Below, piece after piece: positions 1 to 12,561 of a stretch of 64,000 nucleotides of DNA. The translations under genes were made by a program, and so were the position numbers. The stretch comes from Tetracladium setigerum. Taxonomy: Eukaryota; Ascomycota; Leotiomycetes; Helotiales. A model generated the notes under the pieces. The model saw only the letters and a list, made by a program, of their open reading frames with translations, was not told where the DNA came from and did no database searches. Location: assembly GCA_031472005.1 (NCBI GenBank), contig PZJY01000004.1, positions 2,516,556-2,580,555 of the forward strand, read 5' to 3'. Positions within the stretch are counted from its first letter, which is position 1. The number at the start of each line of letters is the position of its first letter.

Positions 1-494
1 GCTGTACAGATACCGCGGAGGCGAAGGAGGGGAAAATACATTGGAGATGGGTTGGAGATGAAGAGGGGAGGATGAAGAGGAGAGTGAGGTCGAGAAAATA
101 AAGACATAGAGCTAATGCTTCCCTAGAAAAGAGATGCCTGCATAGTAGACCGAACTTTGACAATATTTCACTTATGAACTTCAATTAATATATCAGCATT
201 GGACCTGAAGAGAACGACTTAGATTGAGGTGTCTTCACTTTCATTGAGGCAGCCAAGACCTTGATGTCAGGACAAAACATCGATTTCGAGCAATTAGACA
301 AAAGGCCTGCAACTTTACTAGATGATATCGATATTACTGGGCAGAGGTAGGCATAATTGGATGCTGATCACGCAACTCGAAAGCTCGAGTAGACTGAGAA
401 AGATAAGTCACAGTAGTCTTAATTCTTTGGCATCAAGATTATATTATCTGACTAATTTCTACATAAATTATCTCAACATTGGCTCTAATTCCAC
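1..494. other. Intergenic 3' flank of the polygalacturonase gene
   Basis: No gene recognised. The first 95 bases are purine-rich on the + strand, made of GGAGATG/GAAGAGG-type motifs. The remainder is AT-rich sequence downstream of the polygalacturonase stop codon. Confidence 0.5.
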
Positions 495-2046
495 TCAGCT
501 GGGACAACCTGAGGCTGGAAAGTTGCAGGATTGGTTAAATCCACCTACGATGTGAACATCCTCGAACACAAAGTTACTGCAGCTCCCCTCTCCGCACAGG
601 ACGTAATAATCATATGCAGTGCTGGCTGCAGTTCCAGTGACATTCTTGAAATAGAAGTTCTCCATGATCACTCCGTTCGAGGGAGTGCCAGTTGGACCAC
701 CATTAAGGTAATCTTGCTGGACATCAATACCATATGTTTCAATATTGCTCACAGCGATGTTGTTGTAGGTAATATTTGAGATGAAGCCGGTCGTATTAAA
801 ATTGGACTTGATACGAGGCCCATTTGTTGAGTCGACGACGACGATATCGGTGAACTGAGAAGAAGGGTCAGAGATGATGATAATTGCAGAAATTTAAATA
901 CTTACCAGAATGTTTGTGACGTTGTTGTTGCTTTTTCCTCCAACAGATCCAATGCTGATTCCATGGCCACCTGAGCAGTACATGTCTGAGACGGTGATGT
1001 TATTTCCACTTGTAATTGCTACGCAGTCATCCTGGTTGAAAACAGTGGAGTTTGTGATGATGGAGTTGTTGCTGCCACTCATGTCAAACCCATCGGAGTT
1101 GTGTGCAGCAGGAAGACCGTTGCTGCGAGCATTAGGTGCATTTCCTTCCGTGTTGTCAAGATGGATATTTCGGAATATGGCATCCGAGGTACTTCCGATG
1201 CTAAAACAATGGGCGGGCCAATTCTTGATGTTCAAATTCTGAACAACAGATCCAAGGGTAAATTTACTGATGGCAATGAAGTGGTTGGGTCTAGCATTTC
1301 TTGTTAGATAAATGCTCGTCCTTGACTAGACCTAGGACTTACTTGGGAACTCCTCCGTTGCTGCCAATTCCATCCCAATAGAGAGGTCCATTTCCATCAA
1401 TAATGTGGCCAGGCGCTCCTTGGATTGTGACGTTCTTTCCTGAGATGGTGATGACATCAAAGGAGCTGCTATTGGTAAATGCAAAGGTTGTGGTACCCGC
1501 GAATGTGACAACAGAATTTTGCTTCAATTTCGTGAGATTAATACTGCTGTTTGTTGGCGCCGAGATGTCTTGAAGAATAATGTTGGTGCACGCGGCGACT
1601 GCAGGGGCAATCTGCGAGAAGTCCGTACAAACGCACGCTGCTGGCGACGATGAGGAAGAGGCTGACGAGGAAGAGGTAGTTGACGAGGAGAAAGTGGTAG
1701 TCGACGAGGAGAAGGTGGTTGCTAGCGAGGAAGAGGTAGTGGTAGACGAAGAAACTACTATTAAAGAAGTCGTTGTCGGGGAGGAAGAAGTTGATGGAGA
1801 CGAAGTTGGCTGGGCGGTCACAACACAAGAACAAGCAGAGGAAACTCTGCTTGGCAGGTCTGAGCAGCCACCGAGATAATCAGGGATCGCGCTTGGAGCA
1901 GCGACAACCGCTGTTGTGTAAGTTGCACAGAAAGTGCTGACAGCATCGCTGTACCGAGCATCGACCAGATTACGTAGGCAATTGTCGCGATTGCATCTGA
2001 GTGCCACTGCTGTCGACAAGGAGCCGAGGACGAGGAAGAGACGCAT
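495..2046 (-). CDS. Secreted endopolygalacturonase (GH28) with N-terminal Cys module and Ser/Thr linker
   Basis: Hydrolyses alpha-1,4-galacturonan in pectin outside the cell. Three exons (2046-1343, 1290-906, 854-495) join in frame to 482 residues, with introns GTAAGT...TAG and GTAAG...CAG. The start at 2046 is preferred to an upstream Met because it begins a signal peptide (MRLFLVLGSLSTAVAL). A small Cys module follows (C-x4-C pattern, ending SSACSC, about residues 18-90), then a Ser/Thr-rich linker (about 95-150), then the beta-helix. Catalytic residues are visible as NSDG (Asp301), QDD (Asp322/323), GHG (His344) and RIK (Arg377, Lys379). Their spacing (21, 21, 33 and 2 residues) is the spacing of A. 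niger PGII Asp180/201/202/His223/Arg256/Lys258. NSD replaces the more common NTD. The motif set favours endo-PG. The module-plus-linker architecture is longer than the usual roughly 360-380 residues. Confidence 0.93.
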
Positions 2047-3308
2047 CTTGGCTGCTGTGAAATTTGCTTGGCTGGGATGAACGATTGGAAGCCTCAAAGC
2101 CTCCAAAACGTTGGCAGAGCTTGTTTCTTAAGTAGCCAAGGAGACAATATCACATCTCCGAGCTTTCCAGGAACAGGTACTGTGAGGTACGTACTTCGTA
2201 CATTAGGACCATGTTCAAATATCGGCTCCGGAGAAACTTCATGGCAATCTTTTCGAAACATTGGAGGAGAAATTAAAGTACAGGCATATCATCACCCACC
2301 TCCCAGCAAAGTGGACAAGCATTTCCTAAGCATTGCTCAAGCATTGGACAAGAGATCGCCAAGGCGGGTCCGACTTATTAGCCTGAATCATATAAGTTGC
2401 GAGTAGTGAAATTATCACTTCACATTTTCGTGGAGTTCCCCAATGCCCCATATTCCTATAGCAAGCTAATAGTGCTAGTCGAATGTGGAGGTGGAGTTTT
2501 TCTCCATTCTGGAATCATGGGATGCTTTGGTACCGATGTATATTATCCACGAGTAGGAATGTCGGCATTAACCCACAAGAAACAAAGTGGACAGAAAAGA
2601 AGCTAGTCACGGCTAACGGCCCCTGAAAGTAAAATAGTTTGCCACTTGAAACGCTCTTCGAAGAACGGTTCATCCCCGAGCTTCATCTAGGGCGAAGCAT
2701 CGGAGGCGCGCCGAAGCATATTGTTAGATTACAGAATGGGGAAACACCACTGCAGTTAACATGTTGACCCCATGAACTCCTTTTCCCCACTTTGGCTAAG
2801 AAGTAATATCGCATACAGAATAATCAATATCCGAATCAATTGCAACTGCTTTTACGCTCCTTCAATTGAGCCTTGATCAAGATTGCATGTTCCATGAGTC
2901 TTGGCAGCATCACTCTTTCATCTGCTCGTCTTTCAAACCTTTCAGGCCATGGTTGTAATCTTACCCCCAAAATATATAGTTGAAAATCGCCATCATGAAA
3001 TTTGCTTGATAAGAGTTATTGGCCTGTAATAAACGATCAAATATTCGCCCCCAATATAAAATCTAGTTCTAGCTCCTCTCTTGGTTGTGTCATCTGCTTG
3101 CTGAGTGTCTTTTTGCTTGCCATAACTTTCAAGAATTCAATATGAAATGAGAGAATGGCCACATCAGGAGATAGAAAACTCATGGTCATGATCCATCAAA
3201 CTCTACTGACCCATAAGAACTATTCAGTCGCCTGAATATCATCTCGAAGCCGTTCCTAACATCTCTTCATCATGTATGGTACTGTAGATATGATTCCCGT
3301 GACCTTGA
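2047..3308. other. Intergenic between the polygalacturonase gene and the dehydratase 3' end
   Basis: Upstream region of the polygalacturonase gene and downstream region of the Phs1-like gene. It is AT-rich, with short open frames that show no domain or codon pattern. No transcription-factor site is strong enough to call. Confidence 0.4.
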
Positions 3309-4059
3309 TCACTGCAAAACGCGCTTTCTTTGTGATAACATATGGGTATATAGAATATAACCAGCTGAAGCACCTAGTTAGTACTTTTAAAATCAATTAG
3401 AGGGACGGTTCGTACCTGGAATGTAGGCAACAAATCCCAAAAGCAGGTAAATCTTGTACGCCAAGCCAATGTTCTCTGCCCGTGTCAAGGCAAGGTAAAC
3501 AAGCGATGCTTCGCTTAAGATTCCGGGAGGATATAAAACAATGAAGGCGCTGTATCTGGAAATCTGTTAGCGCGATAAAGTTTCGCAGGGAGGAGGTCAT
3601 CATAAACTCTACCTACCTCAACCACTTCAACCAGCCTGGAGCAGCACCGGTAATCAACAATACAACGAAGTAGCCATATCTCAAGATCTCCGAAAATCCC
3701 CAAAACACTACACACCCATAAAAACCCCATTTTCCAGCTTCTCCTTCCCCTATTGAACCGAAGATTAATTCGGGAAACTGTATCATGACAGTCCAAACAA
3801 CCAGATTCTTCCCCACTACCTGAAGCGCAGTTGTCAAAGCCGACGCTCTGACAAGACCGGTCGCCGCATGAACAATCTCAAGAACCGCGAGAGATTGAGT
3901 CCCGGTGAGGAGAGGCGATATTACAGCAGGGTAGAGATCCTGGAGCCTGTCTTCGGCAAGAAGCTCAGGCGCCAAAGATAGAGCTCGCCATGTCAGATAT
4001 GCCCACAAGGCGAACGAAACCGCGTTGTAGGCAAGGAGATAGCCTGATTTGAGCGTCAT
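3309..4059 (-). CDS. phs1: Very-long-chain (3R)-3-hydroxyacyl-CoA dehydratase, Phs1/HACD (PTPLA) family
   Basis: ER membrane enzyme that removes water from 3-hydroxyacyl-CoA in the third step of very-long-chain fatty acid elongation, which feeds sphingolipid synthesis. Exons 4059-3617, 3555-3416 and 3364-3309 join in frame to 212 residues, near the usual fungal length of about 220. The ATG at 4059 is chosen because MTLKSGYLLAYNAVSFALW is the canonical first membrane segment; upstream in-frame Met codons add only non-conserved residues. Family signatures are LLTGTQSLAVLEIVHAATGL, the SEILRYGY segment, WLKWLRYSAFIVLYPPG across the first intron, and a C-terminal HMLSQRK tail supplied by the tiny third exon. 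Several hydrophobic segments fit the six-helix topology. No neighbour has a linked function. Confidence 0.9.
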
Positions 4060-7000
4060 TGTGGCTTCTATCGATACTATTGCTGTGTTAAGATCTCCCA
4101 CGAGCAGTTGGAAGAGTTTGTGCCGATGATATATCTCGGTGTTGACTAACTGGATGGAGTATTCCTTCCGGATCCCCAATTTTTCTTGAATCACCAAACC
4201 GAGGTAAAATTGAGTCCTTGTATCTCATTCTATTTGTTCCATATGACTATGAGACTTGAGTACGACCTCAAACAATGGAAACCAATCATCGAAAATCAAG
4301 AAATCCTTTGTCGCATGTTGCCACTCCTCCTTTGTTGCGCAGAACCCCCAATCCAAGCAGCTCGGAACCTGAAATTGTGGGATTGCGGGGTAAAATGCGC
4401 TGGAACTAGGCTTCCGCGGCCAAGTACAGTGTACCAGCCACACCAAAAGTTTATGACCTCTTCCAACGTCACGAAATTGTGGAAGCGAAGGATCAGATAT
4501 AAGACTACCTGAAGGTCTTTCTTATCGTAGTCATTCTGCTTAATTGGACTTACAGACTCAATAAACTGTTCAAATAATCCTACAATATCACATCTCACAG
4601 CAAGTACGGGTTTACTTACAACGCAAAGCAATCCGCCAACCAAGCTGCATCCAAAAGTCTCCCACGGAATTAAATCAAAAAGAATCTCTTGAGAAGAAAC
4701 TGTTCGCAGAAACTTATAAATTCAATTGCTTTAAGTTTTCCAATCAATATCTGATCAAAAATAACGTCAAAGGAGGTCCATATGATATAGAAAGTCTAGC
4801 CAAGTACGTGAAGAACATATTCGAGGATGAGCAACATCCTAAAGACGCCGCTTGGACAGAAGGTAACGAAGTCATTGAACAAATCAAACGCTTGACGCAT
4901 CAGGGAGATAAACATATTTACAAATCCATGCATGGTTGGGAATCAGACCTGTATGATGAATTCGAAGAATTTCCAATGACTGGACGGAGACAAGTCAGCC
5001 ATCCTTCGTTGCAGATTATTACGCGCAACCAGCAGATTTAATCAAATGCGCTTCATTTAGATGCTGGGGTAGTTACTCTGCGTTTTAAAGAATTCATTGA
5101 GGCAAAAAGAATCTCGATTTTGGCGTTTCTAGAGCAGGAATTGATGGAAAAGGGGAATGTCGCGTTACCAAAGAGAAAAACGCGGGTGGAAATATCGACG
5201 TAGGATTTGTTACATCGCAACTACTCTATGAGATTCAAGGTCCCTTTTACTATAAATCCAATGTTCGCTGCTTGAGGATATCGAATTGTGCAGTAAAGAG
5301 AAGATCGAATTCACATTTCTGGTATCAGGGAACTTGCTCCTTCACCTGTGAAAAGGGTTGGGTATGGATAGTGTATTCATTAGAAAGAGCATCAAACTTA
5401 CAGACCCAAATTTGAATACAGTTAGTTTCCTTGGACATGAAAACATATTTTTTGTTGTTTGTCGTACAAAAAAAAGAGAATTCATCCCCTGTCACCAACC
5501 CCCAATTCCCGAAAGTCGCTGGCAACATGAAAGCACTAAGTAAGTAGACAGACACTGCGTTTATTGACAGGAAAACAGATAAAATATTCTTTTAACGGCT
5601 CATTTTCAGGGAAAAGGGAGTGAGTGGGTGGTCCGTACTCGACAGACCCTTGTTCAAATCTGCAAGGCGCCCTCCCACCCAAACGTCGCCCTTCCAACCT
5701 TCTCACTAAAAAGAGCTAAACTGACCGGGGAATAAAACGAGACTAACGTAAATGACTGGATGTGGAGTATGGTACTCGATTAGGTAGCATAAGCGAGATA
5801 CACGCGTGGATCTGTTATGGTGATGGTGACCGTCGGTTTGGGGAGAGGCTGGTCGACGAGGCTTGCGGACTTTACAGGAAGCCTTGCGAAGCGCGAAAAT
5901 GAGAAATTAGGAACGAAAACGGCATGTGTGCATGCATAAGGCTGAGAGATTAGCTGCTCCATGTTTTGTATGTAGTGAACATGCTTTTCGGCTGTAGATC
6001 TGAACCGGTTGTAAATGGTAAAGGATACACCCAACTTGTATTCAGGATTTGACATCGCGGTAGGAGGAGGTATTTTCTGAATTTTAACACTCAATTCCCG
6101 ACTTGGAATCCATGCTGGGAATGACTAGAGAAAATGATAACATCCCTACCTTGGAGATAGACAGTGGTGAATGTCTCCTCCATCTTGTTGTTGGGACTTT
6201 GATTCTAAACACACCTGTCCAACAACGACGGCCTTCCCTGCTCAAAAATGAACAGCCGGAATTGGCTTGTTTGTGCTGTTGCCTTGTTCTTTTATCTTGT
6301 GCTGCGACCGAAGCATTATTCGCCGCCTAGTTGCCACAGTATATTGACTTTGGGACTTTAGAATGCTCGAATCGATGGAGGTAGGCAAGTGACAAAGTTC
6401 TTGATCTCGGTATCAATCAAGCACGGAAAAGGCAGAATTGTTGAGTCTCGAGTATCTGTTGACGGGGTCGCCGTTAGCATAAGAAGTAAAAGTTGCAGTC
6501 GTGATGGATGTTGACAAACGTTGAGCTAAATTGACGCTCCATTCTTGACTTTAAAGTTGCAGATCAGAACAGATCGTTCTAAATAACTAGTAGCAAATCA
6601 GATTATACATCTAGGTCCTCGTGTTTGCGTGGGCCGTCTTGGTGGGATTTGCCATGATTCTATCGAACTGAGTGTCCTTCTGGATTTGGCGCGAAGACAA
6701 CAACTTCGAAACCACGAACTTGAAGGCGGAGGATTCGCAATAACGGCTTGACCACAGGAGATACAGTTCAAGATATCTTCTGCTGGGCAGCTGTTTCTTT
6801 AACTTTGGGCTCTGCGCATTGAGTTTGAAGCTTGCAAGTTGGCTGTGAGGTGAAGTCTTTCAAATGATCTTGCGGATGTAAATTGTTCAGCCACTCCGAA
6901 GCTTCTGTCGCAATTCTTGAAAACTTGTTATTTAATCAAGGGCTCACATAGCTGTAAGAGTAACTTGATGCTCCAACGCCTGGTAGTGATCGAATGTGTT

Positions 7001-10000
7001 GTTGCTCTTCGCGCTTCCTTGCAAAGTTGGAGTATCGTTGCGAGATGAGCCCTAGCTCTCCCAACTGAGTTAACACAATAACAGTTGTAGAAACCAAATC
7101 CATGATCCTGAAGTATCGTTGAGCATCGAAAACAATCGTGGAGATGTTCGTGCGAGTTGATTGTTTCCAAAGGGAGGCTGCTGCGTTGCAGCTGAAAGCC
7201 TGCCCGCGACAGTATTATTTTGTAAGAAGAACCTCGCCTTGTTCTCGATATGTTCATAGAATATTCCTCAGGCATTCGGATTTAGTCCAGTAGGTTTCTT
7301 TTTTATCAAATTCGAGGACGGGACGTCGAGCGCAACCTGGTAATTGATGTCTGGTGGAAGAGTCTATTCTTGTGCCTCTACAAATGAGGAGTCATGTAGA
7401 GGGTGTCGGCATGTCGTACCACTCCAAAGGAAGGTCGAAGCGAGTGAATACCTCGACGTCCTTCGATAATAAAACTACTTCTTTCTTTGAGATACCTCTC
7501 AGAACATCAACAATCTCCTAATCAGATCTACAAGAGGTGATGGCTAGTCCTCGGTCTCTCCTTCCCAGATAGGTTTATCAATCCTATTCCAGATGGTGTT
7601 GTTGGTTTCTAACCGCCCAGACTTCAGTGCAATAAGCAAATCCATCATGTCCTTGTCAATAAGAAAAGAGGGTGTCCAGGTAGCTGCAGCTTGCTTCGCT
7701 GGCCACGAATTGTAGCGCAGTATCCAGCTTCAAATTAAATTTGGCAGACCAACCAGTACTTCGAGCCTAAATGGCAACCACCCAATATAAATATCGTATG
7801 AAAAACCTTTCGTTTCCCCCATTCCACACGTTATTGCCGTCCTTTCAACCCTCGGTTCTCCCCTCGGCTTGATCGATCACATGAGAGTCTGCTGACTTGC
7901 CTCTTCTAGGTATCTAGCGGAGCCATCGCATCCACTGAAGGGATTTTACGGAAGAGTTACTGTGTCAAGCAACGGACTAGTGACACAAAAGTCAAAAACA
8001 CTTGTTCCTCTTTTACTTTGTCTCTGTCCTTCGTTTCTGCTGCCTGACCTGCTTTTTGCGTGTTTCTGCGATTTCTTTTCGTGGACTTTTGTCTGCAGCA
8101 GATAATGACACATGTGGATCGGTCAGCGAGTGCTGGCGACTTCATGCACTGCGAGAGATGGATGTGTCGATGTTGGCATGCCAAGACCTTTATGCGCGCT
8201 ATCTTCAGACTGCGTGTGTGGGGTGAGCAATTCGAGCACTCACTCCATCGCGATTTGGGTGAAACAAGCACTTGAATTTTGTTTTCCATGGTTTAGTTTC
8301 GAGTTAAAGATTGAAAAGCGTGTATGATGAACAAAGGAATGCTGTCCTTAAGCTCTGTCGCTCGTTCTGAGAGGCAAAATCCAGGGGTAACGGGGGGGGA
8401 AGGATGAGACCCAGACCCAGACCCAACGATTTCCCATCAGTTTGGGAGTTGGCACTTCTCTTTTCGTTTCCCCAAGTCGCTCGACTAGGAGGTATAGACA
8501 GAGCTAGAAGGATACGCTGCTCGGCTCAGGAAGAGTGAAGTCGGTCGTTGAAAAATTACGACAGAAATTGTTAGGGGTGTTTACAGGGTATCATGCCTGT
8601 GAGACGAACTGTCTCCGTGCCGAAAGGAAAAGAAAATGAACTTCACTCTCGACTTTCTGTCTATCCTGGCCGTGACCACAGGGCCTTGAGTAGACGAAGA
8701 AAGAAAGCGCGACATAGGAGAGGAAATCTCTCTAAATCTCCTCTCCTAACCTCTCTCTCTTTTTGTTCTCCTCTCTCTCGCGATGCTAGTACCAATCCCT
8801 CTCCGCTGTCCTCATGAGCAGGGCGAAATAGACGATACCTCGACCTACAATCCGAATTTTCGAGTGGTCCAGAGCCGCCGGGGAACGCTTCCGCCCGCTG
8901 TAGATAGGTTGGTACACTCTTGTACCCTCGACCAAACTTCCGGAAGAGGCAATGGAAGTAAACGAAGACCTACCAGCCACGCTGTCTTCGCAGACACGAT
9001 AGTACACCGTTGTCTACTGCTGAATTCGAATGGCATGGTCACAGCCATGGCCGCGAGAGGGCCGCAAGAAGCTGATTGCATATCCTCTTGCGATGCCCTA
9101 ACCCTTCTACCCCCTGTTAAACGACGCCGCGCACCAGGTTTATCACGATAGCCAGCCTTATTTTTTTTGGCCGACATTCTTTTCCTGTGTAGAAAGAGAC
9201 GACACTCCCACAGTTCAAACTCCCTCTGAAGCTTTTGCTCGTGTTCAACCACGGCACACTCGTTCAAAGCCTGGAGGCTAGAAGACTTGTACTTCACGAT
9301 CCAATTTCTTGGTACCGAAAGATATACGCTAGACAGCGTCCACAGTACTCCACAGAAACGAAGACATGGGACACAAGGTACTTTATCCGCAAATCCACAC
9401 CCCTCAACGCGTGCTAACCCCATGGCTACAAGGCAGAGAACAAGCAGGACACTCCAACATTGCAAAAGCACTCGATGGGCGCCGAAAACGGTACCAGTGG
9501 TGGGCAGACAACGAAACCAAGCAGTAAAGGCTCAAAAAAGAGCAAGAACTCAAAACGGAGGTTTGGCCACGGCCTGCATGCGATCATTCTTCCCTTCGAG
9601 AAGGATGGAGTAAGTTCATTCAATTCGGGAAGGATGTAATATCATTACTCGTACTAACCAATCGATGAAGTCGAAGTCGAAGTCCAAATCCAAACAGAAG
9701 CCACAAGAATGATGAGGTTTAGAAAGACGAGGCGGGGGACGGAACGGGCCGGACTCGCCCCACACAAAAGTATAATTTCTTAACAGACACGTTTAAACTC
9801 TGTGGAATTGGCATGGGAGCTTTAAAACTGTTTTTTTATTTATTTAAATCTATTCAGAAATACCTCGAAAAATGTGCGAGGTCGTGTGGCAACGGTCATC
9901 AAAAATTTGGGGATACTTGGATTTGTTTGGCTTGTCGTCTCGCAACTACCATAAAAAAAAACAGGAATACTTTGGAGTTTTGCGGGTAATTGTTATTAAA

Positions 10001-10684
10001 CCAAAAATTTGTTGGATAGGCTCAAGATATAAATAATCAAATCCTTTGATTTAGAAGCGAAAGGAAACAATATAGATTCTTGTTTTGGGGGTTTTCTCAG
10101 ATGCTTGACGTTGGAACCGTGATACCTTGACACAAGCTGCCTCCGGCGAGGTCAATCAATAGCCTATTCTTATCCTTCGACTTGGAAATGAGATGGTGCT
10201 TAACAAGAGCATAAGAACTGACCCCCAAGATTCTCCAAGACACCTTCACCTTCCCAATTAAGCCCGGGAGAAATCCCCAAACCTGACAACCAGCTCGAAC
10301 TATTTCGGCTGGCAGTCAACAACCCACCACCGTCCTTCTCGCTAAGCTCGCTAAACCCCATCAAAACAACCATCGGGGCGAAGCGGTCCTGTCTGTTGAT
10401 TAGTGGTCCTGCCAGCGAGAGAAACCAACATACACCCTTTGATCCGTTCTCATTTGCTGGCGTGTGGCGATGGTGGGTGTGATGTGCTACTATCCTCGTG
10501 CCACACCTTATGTAGACTACCCACCCTACCATACACACCACACACCAATCTCAAGGCCAGCTTGGTTAGGCCGCAAACACGTCTTTCTTGGAACTGTTTG
10601 CAAGAGGTGTTAAAAGATGCCCGTCTTCCTCTTTGATCTTCCTTGCTTATTGAGATTAAGTGGTGCATCGTTCGTACCGCAATC
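4060..10684. other. Gene-poor 6.6 kb region
   Basis: No gene can be supported. Short frames exist, for example 4808-5041 (+, acidic, 77 codons with a non-ATG start), 5780-6055 (-, 91 codons from ATG), 6928-7275 (-) and 8845-9471 (-, a hydrophobic N-terminus but no ATG at its open end). None shows a recognisable family, intron-linked continuation or repeated motif. Low-complexity features are three tandem ACCCAG units near 8405-8425, a G8 run near 8390, a CT-rich stretch at 8720-8782 and an A/T-rich stretch at 9825-9850. The stretch from 4225 to 5210 reads like decayed coding sequence, but I could not assign it. Confidence 0.35.
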
Positions 10685-12182
10685 ATGAGCTCCGTATTTG
10701 CTTTTACTAAGAGGTTCCGTTCGGCCGGTAGTAACGAAACCTCGGCGGATCGAGGTGGTGTCGCTATGGCCGATGGTCGAAACGGTAATTTGGGCCCAAC
10801 GTCGACATTCGACACTGATGTAGAACCGGCCTTGGAGAGAAACCGAGATGAGAGGAGATGGTCGTCGGGTGATAGTATAGGTGGAAGAAGACGAGCTTCT
10901 AGTCCTCCTCACTTGCCCACAACTGATGCTGGCGATGAGCATGCCGACTTGACTGGTAGATTGGACATCCCCCAGTCGATTTTATTAGGAATGATTGCAC
11001 TGACAACTTCACAGCAAACGAAAGAGTTCGAATAGCATCGGAAAAGTGCGATATCCTCCCCGGTGAGTTAATTCCCTGGCCCATGCGTTGAGTTGTGGGC
11101 GACAGCTGAACTTCCGAATAGAGGTAGATGATTTCCCAGAAGGCATTTCCAGGATAGCCGCTAGTCAGAACTTTAGCGACGACTTAGCAATTATCCGATT
11201 GTTCAAACACTCACACTATAACGTTCTCCTCCGGCTCCAGCTAGAGATCGTCGAGATTGAAAACGAAATTCTCGACCTCGAACATAAATATGAAGAGGAA
11301 GGGAATGATATGAATTACTTGCTCTCAGCCCCACCTCGCAAGGGCGAGTTGAAACGGGAACATCCAGATTTGATAAACAATCTCATAGAGAAACTCAGGG
11401 TATATGGTAAGTAAAAGACCGAAGACGTCAACTACCAACTAGGAGCGACATATGAATTTATGCAGGACTTGCTAACTTTGCAGACGACCTGGCACTCAAA
11501 TTCTCCAGTATGAATAGATTAACCGGACCACAAGAACGACAACACCGGTACCTGTTGACCTACGCCGTGTGCAGCAATTCTTTTGAGGAGAGACATCTTG
11601 AATGTTGGTACGCTAAGGATGACTTCATCTGTGTTAAGGACTGCCACATAAATAAAATTGATGAGAAAATACAAAACTTGGTTGGCTGGGCTTATACTTT
11701 TGGATGGTTACGAAAAGTAAGCAATATTTCCTCTCTCACATCCAGTGATCGCTGGAGTCGGGCAAAAAGGAGGGCAATCAATAACTTTCAGCAAAGCTTT
11801 TCCAAATACGCGAGGAAGCCGGACGGAATAGCAAGTCTGATATAATTTTCTACTCGAAAAATCGTCTCGACCTCGTCGTAAAGGCCTTGTCCGTATGCAT
11901 AGCTGTAATTGTCCTACTAGTCCCAGTATATTTGCTGTTTCTTGTTGAGATGAGTCGGGGTGTCATGGCAGTAACAGCATCTGTGTTCCTGATCCTCTGT
12001 ACGGCTATCACGACATTTATGACGGAAGCTAAGCTGGAGATAATATTTGTCGGCACTGCCACGTAAGTCCTCGAGGATTTCATGGAGATCTTGAAACTGA
12101 TTGATACAGCTACGGAGCAGTGCTTATTATGTTCCTTGGTAATCTGAGCGAAGGATGCAGCGGAGTTGTTCCTGGATCGTAA
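10685..12182 (+). CDS. DUF6594-family membrane protein
   Basis: Function unknown; the family is widespread in filamentous fungi. Six exons (10685-10955, 11015-11062, 11122-11406, 11484-11716, 11797-12062, 12110-12182) join in frame to 391 residues. A disordered, charged N-terminus (about 1-90) is followed by the DUF6594 helical core, with FPEGISRIAASQNFSDDL and a long coiled-coil-like helix rich in Glu/Ile/Leu. The C-terminus has a cluster of hydrophobic helices: ALSVCIAVIVLLVPVYLLFL, VMAVTASVFLILCTAI, and IIFVGTATYGAVLIMFLG split by the last intron. The linker before the membrane helices reads well only if intron 4 ends at a CAAAG 3' site, which is slightly unusual. A nearby TTTCAG acceptor would shift the frame to an early stop. 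Confidence 0.82.
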
Positions 12183-12561
12183 CTTCGCACCCAGCCTTCA
12201 CGTATTCTCAGGGGGATTGGTTGTTTGCGGAAGCTTCGAGGTTTGGCTCCTGTTGTGGATAGGAGGAGGGTTGGAGTTCTGTTTTATTACTGAGGAGATA
12301 TTCGTTATTTGCGATGTAGTTCGAACACATTGAAGTCGTGTCGTCAAAATCAGACTGGCGGTCAGCGCTGGAGGTGGCAGGGCACGGACCGAAGGACACC
12401 GTACTGAGGTAGGAATGACTCGACGAGTCGCCTATCGATCGTTGACAACAACCTTGCATACCTAGTTCTGTAATGCTTTTCTACTATTTTCTTGTAAAGA
12501 CCCTGTAGTAAGTGAGCCGCAAAATATGGCCGTGCATCCGATGTGAAATAATCCGTCGCGT
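12183..12561. other. Convergent intergenic
   Basis: Separates the stop codons of the DUF6594 gene (+) and the unknown gene (-). A 83-codon minus-strand frame at 12208-12459 is Ser/Asn-rich but has no credible splice link to the next gene, so it is left uncalled. Confidence 0.35.

Noticed and set aside
8845..9471. 208-codon minus-strand frame with a hydrophobic, signal-like N-terminus
   Set aside because: The open end has no ATG; the first ATG lies after the hydrophobic stretch. No family, no conserved pattern, and the rest is basic low-information sequence.
12208..12459. Ser/Asn-rich 83-codon frame as a 3' exon of the unknown gene at 12562-13344
   Set aside because: No donor/acceptor pair links the two without including in-frame stops.
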